In this document: positions 51,824-60,875 of the stretch, one piece after another
Position numbering within the stretch: position 1 is the first letter of the stretch
Layout of the letters: the number at the start of each line of letters is the position of its first letter
Assembly (NCBI RefSeq): GCF_000758725.1
Contig: NZ_CP009428.1
Coordinates: forward strand, 124,001-188,000
Reading direction: 5' to 3'
DNA length: 64,000 nt
Origin: Paenibacillus odorifer
GTDB taxonomy: Bacteria > Bacillota > Bacilli > Paenibacillales > Paenibacillaceae
Notes under the pieces: generated by a model
The model's input: only the letters and a program-made list of their open reading frames with translations
Database searches by the model: none
What the model was told of the DNA's origin: nothing
Translations under genes and position numbers: made by a program

Positions 51824-51864
51824 CTGTCTCTTATGCTTTTTAAGCGTAGGGGACAGTTTTTTGT
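51824..51864 (+). terminator. uxaA terminator
   Basis: CTGTCTCTTATGCTT pairs with AAGCGTAGGGGACAG with G-T pairs, followed by a T6 run. Confidence 0.8.
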
Positions 51865-51923
51865 AGGTTCAAAGCATACATAATTCGTCTTTAAAAGAAC
51901 GATAATTGCATTCTTGGAAATTA

Positions 51924-51985
51924 GTGATTGCAATCACAATGGTCCTGTACGGCCTGTGCTAATCTTTTATTGAGAATAGTTCTCA
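51924..51985 (+). promoter_or_regulatory. FNR-like and Fur-like palindromes at the DUF1858 promoter
   Basis: GTGATTGCAATCAC (51924-51937) is a perfect palindrome of the GTGA-N6-TCAC CRP/FNR form. A possible extended -10, TGCTAATCT, ends at 51965, which would put the palindrome centre near -41.5, the usual place for activation. TGAGAATAGTTCTCA (51971-51985), nearly palindromic and Fur-box-like, covers the expected start. The regulators are inferred. Confidence 0.5.
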
Positions 51986-52004
51986 CATAAAGGAGAAGAG
52001 TCAA

Positions 52005-52229
52005 ATGGAAAAAGTGCTGAGTTTGGATGAATCTATATTCGAGATGGTATCACGGCATCCGGAGGTCATCGAGATTATGGTAGAGCTGGGCTTTAAGGAT
52101 ATTGCCAAGCCTGGCATGCTGCAGACCGCTGGCCGTTTCATGACCTTATCCAAAGGAATTAAGCTGAAGAAAATGGATCTCGAGCACGTGAAGCTAACTT
52201 TTGAACGTCATGGTTTCGAGATTATTTAA
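52005..52229 (+). CDS. DUF1858 domain protein
   Basis: 74-aa soluble protein of the DUF1858 family, which is often found fused or next to hemerythrin and DUF438 proteins. The recognisable core is SIFEMVSRHPEVIEIMVELGFKDIAKPGMLQTAGRFMTLSKG. It has no Cys, so it is not itself a metal or redox protein. AAAGGAGAAGAG precedes the ATG. It starts 15 bases before the DUF438 gene and is certainly co-transcribed. Function unknown; the context suggests oxygen or nitric oxide response. Confidence 0.85.
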   Translation: MEKVLSLDESIFEMVSRHPEVIEIMVELGFKDIAKPGMLQTAGRFMTLSKGIKLKKMDLEHVKLTFERHGFEII

Positions 52230-52244
52230 TAAAGGAGTGTTAAT

Positions 52245-53504
52245 ATGAGCGAACTAATTAACAACCGTGAAGTTGATGTGCCGGAACAGACTCGTCGCCA
52301 GGCTATGCTTAAGGAAATTATTAAAGAGCTGCATGCAGGCAAAAGTGTAGAAGAGGTTAAGGCGCGGTTCGCCGAAGCTGTGGGTGATGTTACCGTAGCG
52401 GAGATTTCCGCGATGGAGCATTCATTAATGACCGAAGAAGGAATTCCGGTATCCGAGGTCCAACGTCTTTGTTCGGTGCATACAGCCATCTTTAAAGGCT
52501 CTATTGAGCAGATTCACCGCTCGTCTAAGCCCGAGGAGCAGCCAGGCCATCCAGTACACACCTTCAAATTGGAGAATCGTGAGATCGAAAGACTTGTTAA
52601 CTTCCGCATGGATCTGCACGCAACAAAGTTTCAAAAGAACGATAGTGAGGAATTGATCTTCAAGTTGTTGGAGGATCTTAGCTTGCTGCTGGATCTTGAT
52701 AAGCACTATAGCCGAAAAGAAAATCTGCTGTTCCCATACCTCGAAAAATACGGCATTTATGGCCCAACCAAGGTAATGTGGGGAGTGGATGATAATATCC
52801 GCCGTATGATTAAAGAGGCAAAAGCAGCGCTCAGCACTTATAGCGGAAATGCAGCAGAAATAGGCGTTCAGCTTGAGGAGATCATCAAGGAAGTTAATGA
52901 AATGATCTTTAAGGAAGAAAATATTCTACTGCCCATGGCCCTGGACAAACTGACGGAAGATGAATGGGTCAAAATCGCCCGGGAGAGCGATGAGATCGGG
53001 TTCTGCCTAACCGCACCGGAGCAGGAGTGGATCCCTGAGCGGGCTGCAGAGCCGGAAGGCGCAGTGCCGGAAGAAACAGAAGGAGCGACGCCGCAAGGCG
53101 GGTTCATCCGTTTTGAGACAGGGTTGTTGTCACTGCATCAGCTCGAGACCGTACTCAACCATCTGCCTGTAGATCTAACCTTCATTGACGAGAATGATGT
53201 CGTTCGATATTTTTCACACGGGAAGGAACGTATCTTTGCTCGAGCTAAAGCGGTTATCGGCCGTACAGTACAGAACTGTCATCCCCCGCAAAGTGTTCAT
53301 GTGGTAGAGAAGCTTTTGGAAGACTTTAAGGCAGGTCGTAAGGATGCTGAAGACTTCTGGATCAACATCAAGGATAAGTTTATCTACATCCGTTACTTCG
53401 CTGTACGAGACGAGTCAGGCCAATATATGGGCACGCTAGAGTTCACACAGAATATCGCTCCTATCCGAGCACTAGAGGGACAAAAGCGCATTTTATCAGA
53501 ATAA
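52245..53504 (+). CDS. DUF438 / hemerythrin / PAS protein
   Basis: 419 aa in three parts. Residues ~15-85 are DUF438 (MLKEIIKELHAGKSVEEVKARFAEAVGDVTVAEISAMEH). ~85-235 are a hemerythrin-like four-helix bundle with likely di-iron ligands in HTAIF, DLHATKFQ, DKHYSRKENLLFPYLE and FKEENILLPMA. ~290-410 are a PAS domain (LPVDLTFIDENDVVRYFSHGKERIFARAKAVIGR). A Glu/Pro-rich linker joins the last two. Such proteins are thought to sense or handle O2 or NO. AAAGGAG precedes the ATG. No output domain is present. Confidence 0.88.
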   Translation: MSELINNREVDVPEQTRRQAMLKEIIKELHAGKSVEEVKARFAEAVGDVTVAEISAMEHSLMTEEGIPVSEVQRLCSVHTAIFKGSIEQIHRSSKPEEQPGHPVHTFKLENREIERLVNFRMDLHATKFQKNDSEELIFKLLEDLSLLLDLDKHYSRKENLLFPYLEKYGIYGPTKVMWGVDDNIRRMIKEAKAALSTYSGNAAEIGVQLEEIIKEVNEMIFKEENILLPMALDKLTEDEWVKIARESDEIGFCLTAPEQEWIPERAAEPEGAVPEETEGATPQGGFIRFETGLLSLHQLETVLNHLPVDLTFIDENDVVRYFSHGKERIFARAKAVIGRTVQNCHPPQSVHVVEKLLEDFKAGRKDAEDFWINIKDKFIYIRYFAVRDESGQYMGTLEFTQNIAPIRALEGQKRILSE

Positions 53505-53545
53505 ATCGGTACGTTGGGTTATTTTCCAGATAATAATATAGGTAC

Positions 53546-53582
53546 AAGACTCTCTTACTTAGGCGTAAGGGGGTCTTTTTAG
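53546..53582 (+). terminator. Terminator after the DUF438 gene
   Basis: AAGACTCTCTTAC pairs with GTAAGGGGGTCTT, followed by a T-run. Confidence 0.75.
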
Positions 53583-53636
53583 AATATAATAGAGTATACT
53601 CTTAAAATAAGGAATTCCCGGGTGTGTTGTCTTTCC

Positions 53637-53665
53637 TTGACCACAGAGAGGGCTTCTATTATAGT
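53637..53665 (+). promoter_or_regulatory. glcK promoter
   Basis: TTGACC (53637-53642), 17-bp spacer, TATAGT (53660-53665). A perfect 12-nt palindrome AGAGTATACTCT lies upstream at 53591-53602. Confidence 0.55.
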
Positions 53666-53713
53666 TGGTACTTAGGATTAACTATTTTAGTATAAAAAAA
53701 GGTGGCTTGTTAC

Positions 53714-54664
53714 ATGTCTGAGAATATCTACGTTGGCGTGGATTTGGGTGGAACTGCAATTAAGGTTGGAATCTGTAATGCTGAAGGTACCCTGCTACAT
53801 ACTTATGAGGGACCTACAGGAACTGCAGAGGGTGTCGATACTGTTATCGATAATATCGAGAAGTATGTACGCCAAATTGTGGAGGATTCCCCGTACTCTT
53901 GGGATCAGCTTGCAGGTGTAGGAGCGGGTGTAGCCGGGTTCACAAATATTCGTGAAGGAATCATCATCCTTGCGCCTAACATAGGATTTAGAGATGTGCC
54001 GATCCGTTCCATTTTGGAAGATCGTTGGAACAAGCCTGTCAAAATAGACAATGATGCGAATGTGGCTGCACTGGGGGAAGCTTGGAGTGGTGCGGGACGT
54101 GGCGTTGATAACTGTGTCTGCTATACGCTTGGAACAGGTGTCGGTGGCGGAATCATTATTAATGGAAAGATTTATCAAGGTTTTGCGGGATTAGCTGGTG
54201 AGCTTGGACATATCACAGTAGTGCCGGATCTGGAAGCTATTCAATGCGGCTGTGGCAACATGGGCTGTCTGGAAACCGTTTCCTCCGCTACAGGTATTAT
54301 CCGCATGGCTAATGATGCAGTAGCTCGTGGCGATCGTACTTCCCTCTCTATGGTAGAGAAGATTGCTGCGAAAGAAGTCTTTGATGCGGCTAAGGCTGGC
54401 GATGAAGTAGCTATCCGTATAGTAAATCGTGCAGCGTACTATCTGGGTAAATCCATGGCTTCTGTTGCGGCTGTGCTTAACCCTGAAGTATTTATCGTTG
54501 GCGGCGGCGTGTCTAAGGCTGGAGATATTCTATTTGATGAGGTTCGTCGTGTGTTTGCGAAATTGACACCGGCTCCGCTTCAAACTGGTGTTTCGATTAT
54601 TCCAGCTGAGCTTGGCAATGACGCAGGTATTGTTGGGGCTGCCGGCCTTTTGCTGCGTTCTTAA
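53714..54664 (+). CDS. glcK: ROK family glucokinase
   Basis: Phosphorylates glucose with ATP. N-terminal phosphate loop YVGVDLGGTAIKVG, glucose site IDNDANVAALGE, and the ROK zinc motif with Cys in CGCGNMGCLETV. At 316 aa it matches B. subtilis GlcK. ATG 53714 follows AAGGTGG; the upstream in-frame codon at 53702 is not preferred. Encoded just before rapZ-yvcK-whiA-HPr, it extends a carbon-control cluster. ROK repressors are excluded because there is no N-terminal HTH. Confidence 0.94.
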   Translation: MSENIYVGVDLGGTAIKVGICNAEGTLLHTYEGPTGTAEGVDTVIDNIEKYVRQIVEDSPYSWDQLAGVGAGVAGFTNIREGIIILAPNIGFRDVPIRSILEDRWNKPVKIDNDANVAALGEAWSGAGRGVDNCVCYTLGTGVGGGIIINGKIYQGFAGLAGELGHITVVPDLEAIQCGCGNMGCLETVSSATGIIRMANDAVARGDRTSLSMVEKIAAKEVFDAAKAGDEVAIRIVNRAAYYLGKSMASVAAVLNPEVFIVGGGVSKAGDILFDEVRRVFAKLTPAPLQTGVSIIPAELGNDAGIVGAAGLLLRS

Positions 54665-54710
54665 AAGACGGGAAGTATTCATATACTAAATCTAGGGAGG
54701 GGACGCTTTT

Positions 54711-55610
54711 ATGACCGAATTGGACAATACCCCAACGGCTGGAGCCACCCTGATTATTATTACGGGAATGTCAGGTGCGGGGAAGACAATTGCTGTACAG
54801 AGTCTGGAAGACCTAGGGTTCTTCTGTGTCGATAATTTACCACCGGTGCTGATTCCCAAGTTCGCAGAGCTAATTGAACAGTCGAAGGGTAAGATTGCCA
54901 AGGTAGCCCTTGTAATTGACCTGCGTGGTCGAGAATTCTTCACTGCTTTGTCTGAGTCTCTTGCCTATATCAAGGATGAGTCAACCATTGGCTGTGAGAT
55001 CTTGTTTTTGGATGCTACAGATTCAGTACTTGTTCAGCGTTACAAGGAAAGTCGACGTCATCATCCATTAGCACCTAAGGGGCTGCCGCTTGATGGTATC
55101 AAGCTAGAACGTAAGATGCTTGAAGAATTGAAAAATTCAGCTACGTTATGTTTAGATACCAGCAGTATGAAGCCTGTGCAGCTTAAGGAGAAGATCATTT
55201 CACGGTTTTCGCATCTAGGAAAAAGTACGCTTTCCGTCAATATTACATCCTTCGGATTTAAGTACGGTATCCCTATTGATGCAGATCTTGTCTTCGATGT
55301 CCGCTTCTTGCCTAACCCACATTATGTGGACCATCTGCGGCCTAAAACCGGCCAGGATAGTGAAGTCTACGATTATGTAATGAAGTGGCCTGAAACACAG
55401 GTGTTCCTGACCAAACTGCTCGATATGCTTCATTTTCTAATTCCGCAATATCGTAAGGAAGGTAAGTCCCAGATTATCATTGGCATTGGCTGTACGGGAG
55501 GTAAACACCGTTCTGTAGCCATATCCGAGTATTTGGGTAAAATGCTGGGCGTTAGCGAGACGGAATCCGTAACCGTTAGTCATCGGGATTCCGAGCGTGA
55601 TCGGCACTAG
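54711..55610 (+). CDS. rapZ: RNase adapter RapZ / nucleotide-binding protein YvcJ
   Basis: P-loop protein of the RapZ/YvcJ family. In E. coli RapZ guides RNase E to the glmZ RNA; in B. subtilis YvcJ binds and hydrolyses GTP and affects competence, so the precise role here is open. Walker A GMSGAGKT (about 19-26), the C-terminal block [23 protein letters not shown], and [18 protein letters not shown]. At 299 aa it is complete. GAGGGGACG precedes the ATG. It heads the rapZ-yvcK-whiA-HPr order conserved in Bacillota. Confidence 0.94.
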   Translation: MTELDNTPTAGATLIIITGMSGAGKTIAVQSLEDLGFFCVDNLPPVLIPKFAELIEQSKGKIAKVALVIDLRGREFFTALSESLAYIKDESTIGCEILFLDATDSVLVQRYKESRRHHPLAPKGLPLDGIKLERKMLEELKNSATLCLDTSSMKPVQLKEKIISRFSHLGKSTLSVNITSFGFKYGIPIDADLVFDVRFLPNPHYVDHLRPKTGQDSEVYDYVMKWPETQVFLTKLLDMLHFLIPQYRKEGKSQIIIGIGCTGGKHRSVAISEYLGKMLGVSETESVTVSHRDSERDRH

Positions 55611-55625
55611 AGAGAAGGGGTCATA

Positions 55626-56612
55626 GTGGCTGAAGAACAAAGACAGCGTCCGCGTATCGTCGTTATGGGCGGTGGCACGGGGTTATCTGTCATGCTTCGT
55701 GGTTTAAAAGAGAAGCCATTAGATATTACTGCTATTGTTACCGTTGCCGATGATGGGGGAAGCTCTGGTATTTTACGCAGTGAACTGCAAATGCCTCCTC
55801 CTGGGGACATCCGCAACGTATTGACAGCTATGGCTGATGTTGAGCCGCTCATGGCAGAGATTATGAGATACCGTTTCAACACGGGTGAGGGACTAGCTGG
55901 TCATAGTCTCGGCAACTTGATTCTTGCTGCGCTCACGGATATATCCGGCGATTTCGTTACGGCTGTTCGGGAGCTTAGTCGATTATTCGCTGTTCGCGGG
56001 CGGGTATTGCCTGCGGCCGGTGAGGCTGTAATCCTGCATGCAGAAATGTCGGACGGCACGATTATCACAGGGGAGTCCAAAATCCCTGAAGCTGGCGGGA
56101 TCATCAGACGAGTGTCCTTGGAGCCGCCAGATGTAGAACCGTTGCCCGAAGCGCTTGAGGCGATTCGGAATGCAGATGCGATCCTGCTGGGTCCTGGCAG
56201 TCTGTATACGAGCATTCTTCCCAACCTGCTTGTTCCGAAACTGGCAGAAGCGGTTGTATCTTCGAATGCTATCAAAATTTTCGTCTGCAACGTAATGACT
56301 CAGCCGGGTGAAACGGATAACTATACCGTCAGCGATCATCTTCAAGCTGTATATGATCATATCGGGATTGATTTATTCGATTATGTTATTGTTAATGACG
56401 GTGAGATTCCGGAACAGGTCCAGACGAAGTACGCCGAGAAGGGCGCGCGCCCGGTGCAGCTTGATAAAGAAGCGCTGGATGGCAATGGATACAAGGTTAT
56501 AGCCGATAAACTGGTTTTATTCCGAACTTATTTGAGACATGATACCGATAAGCTTAGCCATCACATTTATCAGCTTGTGCAGGATTGGATAAACAGAAAC
56601 CCTAGGGTATAA
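55626..56612 (+). CDS. yvcK: Gluconeogenesis factor YvcK
   Basis: CofD-like protein that binds UDP-sugars and is required for normal growth and cell shape on gluconeogenic carbon in B. subtilis. Signature VVMGGGTGLSVMLRGLKEK at the N-terminus, then TVADDGGSSGILR, PPPGDIRNVL and ILLGPGSLYTSILPNLLVP. At 328 aa it is normal. It starts at GTG 55626, with AGAAGGGG before it, 15 bases after rapZ. Confidence 0.94.
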   Translation: MAEEQRQRPRIVVMGGGTGLSVMLRGLKEKPLDITAIVTVADDGGSSGILRSELQMPPPGDIRNVLTAMADVEPLMAEIMRYRFNTGEGLAGHSLGNLILAALTDISGDFVTAVRELSRLFAVRGRVLPAAGEAVILHAEMSDGTIITGESKIPEAGGIIRRVSLEPPDVEPLPEALEAIRNADAILLGPGSLYTSILPNLLVPKLAEAVVSSNAIKIFVCNVMTQPGETDNYTVSDHLQAVYDHIGIDLFDYVIVNDGEIPEQVQTKYAEKGARPVQLDKEALDGNGYKVIADKLVLFRTYLRHDTDKLSHHIYQLVQDWINRNPRV

Positions 56613-56657
56613 CTTATAGATGAGAATGAAGTACTTATCAAGAAAGAGGTGAGACCC

Positions 56658-57587
56658 TTGTCTTTTGCGGCCCTTACCAAAAAAGAGCTGACGATGGTGG
56701 AGAGTGAACCCTGCTGCGAGAAGGCGGAAATGTCAGCGCTTATCCGTATGAATGGATCTGTGCAGCTTTCAAGCAAAAAGGTTATTCTCGACATTTCGAC
56801 GGAGAACGCCGCGATTGCAAGGCGGGTATATTCTTTACTTAAGAAATATTACCAGGTCCATATTGAGCTACTCGTGCGTAAAAAAATGCGTTTGAAGAAA
56901 AATAACGTCTATATCGTCAGAATTCCAAACCGTGTACAAGAGATCCTAAAGGATCTTAGAATTGTGTCGGAAGGATTTATTTTTACCGATGGTATTGATG
57001 ATGAGATTGTTGGGAATAACTGCTGCAAGCGTGCTTATTTGCGTGGTGCCTTTCTGGCTGGCGGATCGGTTAATAATCCGGAAGGCTCCTCCTACCATTT
57101 GGAGATTTCCTCGATGTATGAGGAACATTGTAAAGCATTAGTGGATCTGGCTGGGGAATTCCACTTAAATGCACGCTGCATTGAACGTAAAAAAGGATTC
57201 ATTCTTTACATTAAAGAAGGCGAGAAGATCATTGAATTCTTAAGTTTGATTGGAGCGCATCAGGCGTTGTTCAAATTTGAGGATGTAAGAATTATGCGCG
57301 ATATGCGTAATTCCGTGAATCGGATCGTGAACTGCGAGACCGCAAATCTCAACAAAACAATAAGTGCTGCGGTGCGGCAGATTGAGAATATCAAGCTGTT
57401 GCAGCGAGAAATGGGACTGGAGAATTTGCCGGATAAACTGCGTGAAGTAGCAGAAATTCGAATGGCGCATCCAGATATCAACCTCAAGGAGGTTGGTGAA
57501 ATGCTCAAAGGTACAGTCAGTAAGTCGGGAGTAAATCATCGGCTTCGTAAGATTGATGAGCTGGCGGACAAGGTTCGAGGCGGCTAA
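56658..57587 (+). CDS. whiA: DNA-binding protein WhiA
   Basis: Homologue of the Streptomyces sporulation regulator; in B. subtilis it affects cell division and chromosome segregation. The N-terminal part is a degenerate LAGLIDADG homing-endonuclease fold ([18 protein letters not shown]). The C-terminal HTH is [31 protein letters not shown] 56658 is chosen because it gives [12 protein letters not shown], the usual start, and AAAGAGGTGA lies 6-7 bases ahead; the GTG at 56649 overlaps that site. At 309 aa it is complete. Confidence 0.94.
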   Translation: MSFAALTKKELTMVESEPCCEKAEMSALIRMNGSVQLSSKKVILDISTENAAIARRVYSLLKKYYQVHIELLVRKKMRLKKNNVYIVRIPNRVQEILKDLRIVSEGFIFTDGIDDEIVGNNCCKRAYLRGAFLAGGSVNNPEGSSYHLEISSMYEEHCKALVDLAGEFHLNARCIERKKGFILYIKEGEKIIEFLSLIGAHQALFKFEDVRIMRDMRNSVNRIVNCETANLNKTISAAVRQIENIKLLQREMGLENLPDKLREVAEIRMAHPDINLKEVGEMLKGTVSKSGVNHRLRKIDELADKVRGG

Positions 57588-57684
57588 TTACTTTTTTTCT
57601 AGTGTGGTTTACGTTATAATGATATAATAATATAAAATTAATGTGAAACTTTTGGGGAGAACTCAATTAGGGGGTAAGCGTTTC

Positions 57685-57954
57685 ATGACAAAGCACCCGG
57701 TAGTTGTTCGGTTGAAGACAGGGCTTCATGCCCGACCGGCAGCATTGTTTGTGCAAGAAGCTAACAAGTTTTCGTCGGAGATTTTCGTGGAAAAAGATGA
57801 TAAAAAAGTAAATGCTAAAAGTATTATGGGGATTATGAGCCTCGCTATCAGTTCCGGCACGGAGATTTACATTAGCGCGGACGGTGCGGATGCCGATCAA
57901 GCTGTAAACGCTTTGACAAGTCTGGTCAGCAAAGAAGAGCTTGAGAACCAATAA
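57685..57954 (+). CDS. HPr family phosphocarrier protein at the crh locus
   Basis: 89 aa. Both phosphorylation sites are present: His15 in KTGLHARPAALF, the PTS site, and Ser46 in NAKSIMGIMSL, the HprK target. In B. subtilis this place after whiA/yvcL is taken by Crh, which has Gln15 and works only in regulation. Here the protein should be able to act both in sugar transport and catabolite repression. ATG 57685 is preceded by TTAGGGGG. Two TATAAT boxes (57615, 57623) lie upstream. No ptsI gene is next to it. Confidence 0.92.
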   Translation: MTKHPVVVRLKTGLHARPAALFVQEANKFSSEIFVEKDDKKVNAKSIMGIMSLAISSGTEIYISADGADADQAVNALTSLVSKEELENQ

Positions 57955-58004
57955 TAGGAAGACAACGTCGTTTCTGCTAGGAAGACTTTATTTATCGCAT
58001 GACC

Positions 58005-58028
58005 AAAAGCCCTTCGGGGCTTTTTTTA
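58005..58028 (+). terminator. Terminator after the HPr gene
   Basis: AAAGCCC-ttcg-GGGCTTT with a stable TTCG loop and a T-run. Confidence 0.88.
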
Positions 58029-58122
58029 ATACCAAAAAATAGATTGAGACGTGCAACATTTACCAAAATGACTCGTCTAGAGGATAATAACAAATCACAA
58101 GAAATGAAAGGGGCTGGCAAAT

Positions 58123-58878
58123 ATGAAAGGTTTATTGAAGAAAATTGGTTCAGTGATGATCGTAGGGAGCTTGTTAATTGGAGGGATCAGCATGAGTGGT
58201 GTTTTCCAAGGTCCTGCAAAGGCTTACGCAGATGAAGTGCAGAAAAATGTCGTTAGTGTAGTAGGTAAAGGCGAATTGTCCCTCAAGCCGGATATCGTAT
58301 ACTTGACCATCGGTGTGGATACTACGGCCACAACTGCGCAAGAAGCGCAGAAGACCAATGCCGCTAAAATTCAGAAGATTATGACTTTACTGAAGAATAC
58401 TTGGAAAATTGCAGATAAAGATATTCAAAGCACGCAGTTTTATGTGCAACCCAATTATAGTTACAGCGAAAAAGAAGGACAGCAAGTGAAGGGGTACAAC
58501 GCCAATCATACGCTGTTAGTGTCTTATAGAGATCTGACTAAGGTTGGTGAATTGCTGGACGCTGCATCTGCGGCAGGGGCGAATAATATCGGAAATGCAC
58601 GTTTTTCTGTGGAAGATACTTCTGCATTTGAAGCTCAGGTGATTGAAAAGGCGATGGCGAACGCAGATGTTAAAGCAGGGGCTATAGCTAAGGCAGCTAA
58701 ACGCAGCTTGGGTCAAGTGATCACGGTCAGCCAAAATGATGGCGATGTCACTCCGGTTTATTTTGAACAGAATCTAAAAATGAATATGGCTGCAGCAGAT
58801 GCTGGTGCAAGCACATCCGTGCAACCCGGAGTAGTTAAAGTTACAACTCAGCTAAGCGTAATGTATGAATTGAAATAG
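58123..58878 (+). CDS. Exported SIMPL domain protein
   Basis: 251 aa with an N-terminal signal peptide (KGLLKKIGSVMIVGSLLIGGISM, cleavage probably after AKAYA near residue 36). The rest is a SIMPL (DUF541) domain: VVSVVGKGELSLKPDIVYLTIGVDTTATTAQEAQ, ending VKVTTQLSVMYELK. SIMPL proteins are periplasmic or extracytoplasmic and of largely unknown function; some form ring assemblies. AAAGGGG precedes the ATG. It has its own terminator. No lipobox Cys is present. Confidence 0.88.
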   Translation: MKGLLKKIGSVMIVGSLLIGGISMSGVFQGPAKAYADEVQKNVVSVVGKGELSLKPDIVYLTIGVDTTATTAQEAQKTNAAKIQKIMTLLKNTWKIADKDIQSTQFYVQPNYSYSEKEGQQVKGYNANHTLLVSYRDLTKVGELLDAASAAGANNIGNARFSVEDTSAFEAQVIEKAMANADVKAGAIAKAAKRSLGQVITVSQNDGDVTPVYFEQNLKMNMAAADAGASTSVQPGVVKVTTQLSVMYELK

Positions 58879-58898
58879 TATCAGAACAAGGTGAATGC

Positions 58899-58951
58899 AG
58901 AGAGGAGAGGTGATCTTCCACTAGTAATAGTGGGGGCGCCTCTTTTTTTGT
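58899..58951 (+). terminator. Terminator after the SIMPL gene
   Basis: AGAGG and CCACTA pair with TAGTGG and CCTCT across an imperfect stem, followed by a T7 run. Confidence 0.75.
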
Positions 58952-59003
58952 GTAAGTTCTCTACGATTCTGTTTAATAAATTGGAAAGGAGAGGAAAAAT
59001 AAG

Positions 59004-60107
59004 ATGATGAATATTATTTCAAAAGAATCAGTACGCAAATGGGGCATAGGTCTGATGTCGGCAGGTTTATTGTTTGGTGGAGGTCTGCTGCCCAGCGAAA
59101 CGGGTTATGCAGCAGCTAGTAAAACGGAGAATAAAGCTATTGATTCGCGTATCGTTTTAAAGGCAAACGGGATAAATTCGTTACAGGAAGGTATTTTGAA
59201 GGAAGGACAGGCCTGGATTCCCATAACTTTTATGCGAGATGTGTTGAGATTACCGCTTGCGTATGATAAGAAGGAAAATGCGTACATGATTGGAAAAGGA
59301 TCGGCCACGGCGAAGTTGATGTTATCTAGTTACGGTACTTCTGTGTGGGTGAATAACTATTTCATTCGAGAGTATGAAGGGAAGTTAATTAATAATCGCC
59401 TCTACGTTCCATCAGGATTGTTAAATGATTATATGGGTTATAAGGTAGATTGGAGTCGGGCCGCCAGTAAGCTGAATGTGGTGAACAGACCGCAGAACGC
59501 GCTGACGGTAACCACGGAAACTTATGCTAAAGATCGGACAGAAGCTTTTATTCAGCTTGATTATCCGAAGATCAGTGGATTGGGCAATTCCAGTGCGCAA
59601 CAAGCTATTAATAATACTTTGAAGGAAAGTGTTATGAAATTCGCGGCGGGTGCAGAACAGGATATCTCCGATCGAGATGGAGCAGAGCCCAAATACACCT
59701 ATGATTCAGGTTATGTAGTGACCTACAATCAGAATGGTGTGATCAGCATAGTGATGCATCAGTATAGTGATACGGGCGGCGCTCATGGAATGACTAACCG
59801 TGAGGCATTCACCTTCTCGCTTAAAGATGGTAAACGTCTATTGTTGGGCGACCTGTTTGGAGCTAATCCAAACTACAAAAAACAGCTGAATGCTAAGCTG
59901 AGCAAGCTGCTGAAGGCAGAGGATAGTTATTTGGGAGGATTCAACGGATTGAATACGGAGAAATATTTCTATCTGAAGGATGACAAGGTTGTTCTGTTCT
60001 TCCAATTATATGAGTACACAGCGTATGCTGCAGGCTTCCCTGAGTATACCTTTAGTTTCAAAGAGCTTTTGCCGGATGACAGCAGCCCGTTTGCTGGCAT
60101 GAAATAA
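59004..60107 (+). CDS. Exported copper-amine-oxidase-N-like / DUF3298 protein
   Basis: 367 aa. The signal peptide is at 1 to about 36 (GIGLMSAGLLFGG, then TGYAAA). About 45-155 resemble the copper amine oxidase N-terminal-like domain common in Paenibacillus cell-surface proteins (AWIPITFMRDVLRLPLAYDKKENAYMI; LYVPSGLLNDYMGYKVDW). About 165-355 are a DUF4163/DUF3298 pair (YDSGYVVTYNQNG; GGAHGMTNREAFTFSLKDGKRLLLGDLF), as in RsiV-type lysozyme sensors. No membrane anchor is seen after the signal. Function not known; a cell-wall role is plausible. Confidence 0.82.
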   Translation: MMNIISKESVRKWGIGLMSAGLLFGGGLLPSETGYAAASKTENKAIDSRIVLKANGINSLQEGILKEGQAWIPITFMRDVLRLPLAYDKKENAYMIGKGSATAKLMLSSYGTSVWVNNYFIREYEGKLINNRLYVPSGLLNDYMGYKVDWSRAASKLNVVNRPQNALTVTTETYAKDRTEAFIQLDYPKISGLGNSSAQQAINNTLKESVMKFAAGAEQDISDRDGAEPKYTYDSGYVVTYNQNGVISIVMHQYSDTGGAHGMTNREAFTFSLKDGKRLLLGDLFGANPNYKKQLNAKLSKLLKAEDSYLGGFNGLNTEKYFYLKDDKVVLFFQLYEYTAYAAGFPEYTFSFKELLPDDSSPFAGMK

Positions 60108-60218
60108 ATGGAGATACCTCGTCTCCGCTAATGTCAGCACAAGGCATCTCCCCCTTACCGGAGTTGTCTCTAGTTCATATGCTAAAGGGAGTAACTAGTT
60201 TATGAACGGGGGAGAGCT

Positions 60219-60857
60219 ATGGGCTACCAATATACTGCAATTGGCGATTCCTTGACGACTGGATTTGGTGCTCTGCCAGGTAACGGTTTTGTTCCGGTGT
60301 ACCGTAGAATGGCAGAAGGGAGACTGCGGACTACTGTAGCCTCTACGAATTTAGGCGTGAACGGAATGACTACTTCAGAGCTGGAGCAGCGGCTGCGCGG
60401 AAATTCCATGATGCGTGAGGCCGTTCGAGAAGCCGATATCATCACTGTGTCTATCGGTGGTAATGATTTGATTCACGCGGCCAAATCAGCAGCAAGACAG
60501 CAAGGGAACTTATCCGCAGAACTGCGCAGATCGCTTCAGGAATGCAAACAAAATTTCTCTGCAATTATGAATATCCTTATACAATTGAAGGCGAGGACGC
60601 GTAGACCTTTTATCATTAGAATTGTGGGATTATATAATCCCTATCCTCAGGTGGTTGGTGCGACAGAGTGGGTCAGACAGTTTAATCAATACGCAGCACA
60701 GTACAGCAGCCGAGTCTGTGGATTTGCTTCGATTTACAGTGAGTTCGCAGGAAATGAGAGAGGGCTGTTATCCATTGATCATTTGCATCCGAATGGCCGG
60801 GGTTATCGCGTAATTGCCGAGAAGCTGGATGCACTAGGTTATGGCGGGCTGAATTGA
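60219..60857 (+). CDS. SGNH/GDSL hydrolase
   Basis: Esterase/lipase-type hydrolase, 212 aa. Block I YTAIGDSLTTGFGA carries the nucleophile Ser near residue 10, block II the Gly in NLGVNGMT, block III GGNDL the oxyanion Asn, and block V DHLHPNGRGY the catalytic Asp-His. No signal peptide is visible, so it is probably cytoplasmic. GGGGGAGAG precedes the ATG. Substrate unknown; acyl esters or lysophospholipids are typical. It converges on clpP with a shared terminator. Confidence 0.88.
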   Translation: MGYQYTAIGDSLTTGFGALPGNGFVPVYRRMAEGRLRTTVASTNLGVNGMTTSELEQRLRGNSMMREAVREADIITVSIGGNDLIHAAKSAARQQGNLSAELRRSLQECKQNFSAIMNILIQLKARTRRPFIIRIVGLYNPYPQVVGATEWVRQFNQYAAQYSSRVCGFASIYSEFAGNERGLLSIDHLHPNGRGYRVIAEKLDALGYGGLN

Positions 60858-60875
60858 TTGGATTTAGGTCTTCTA

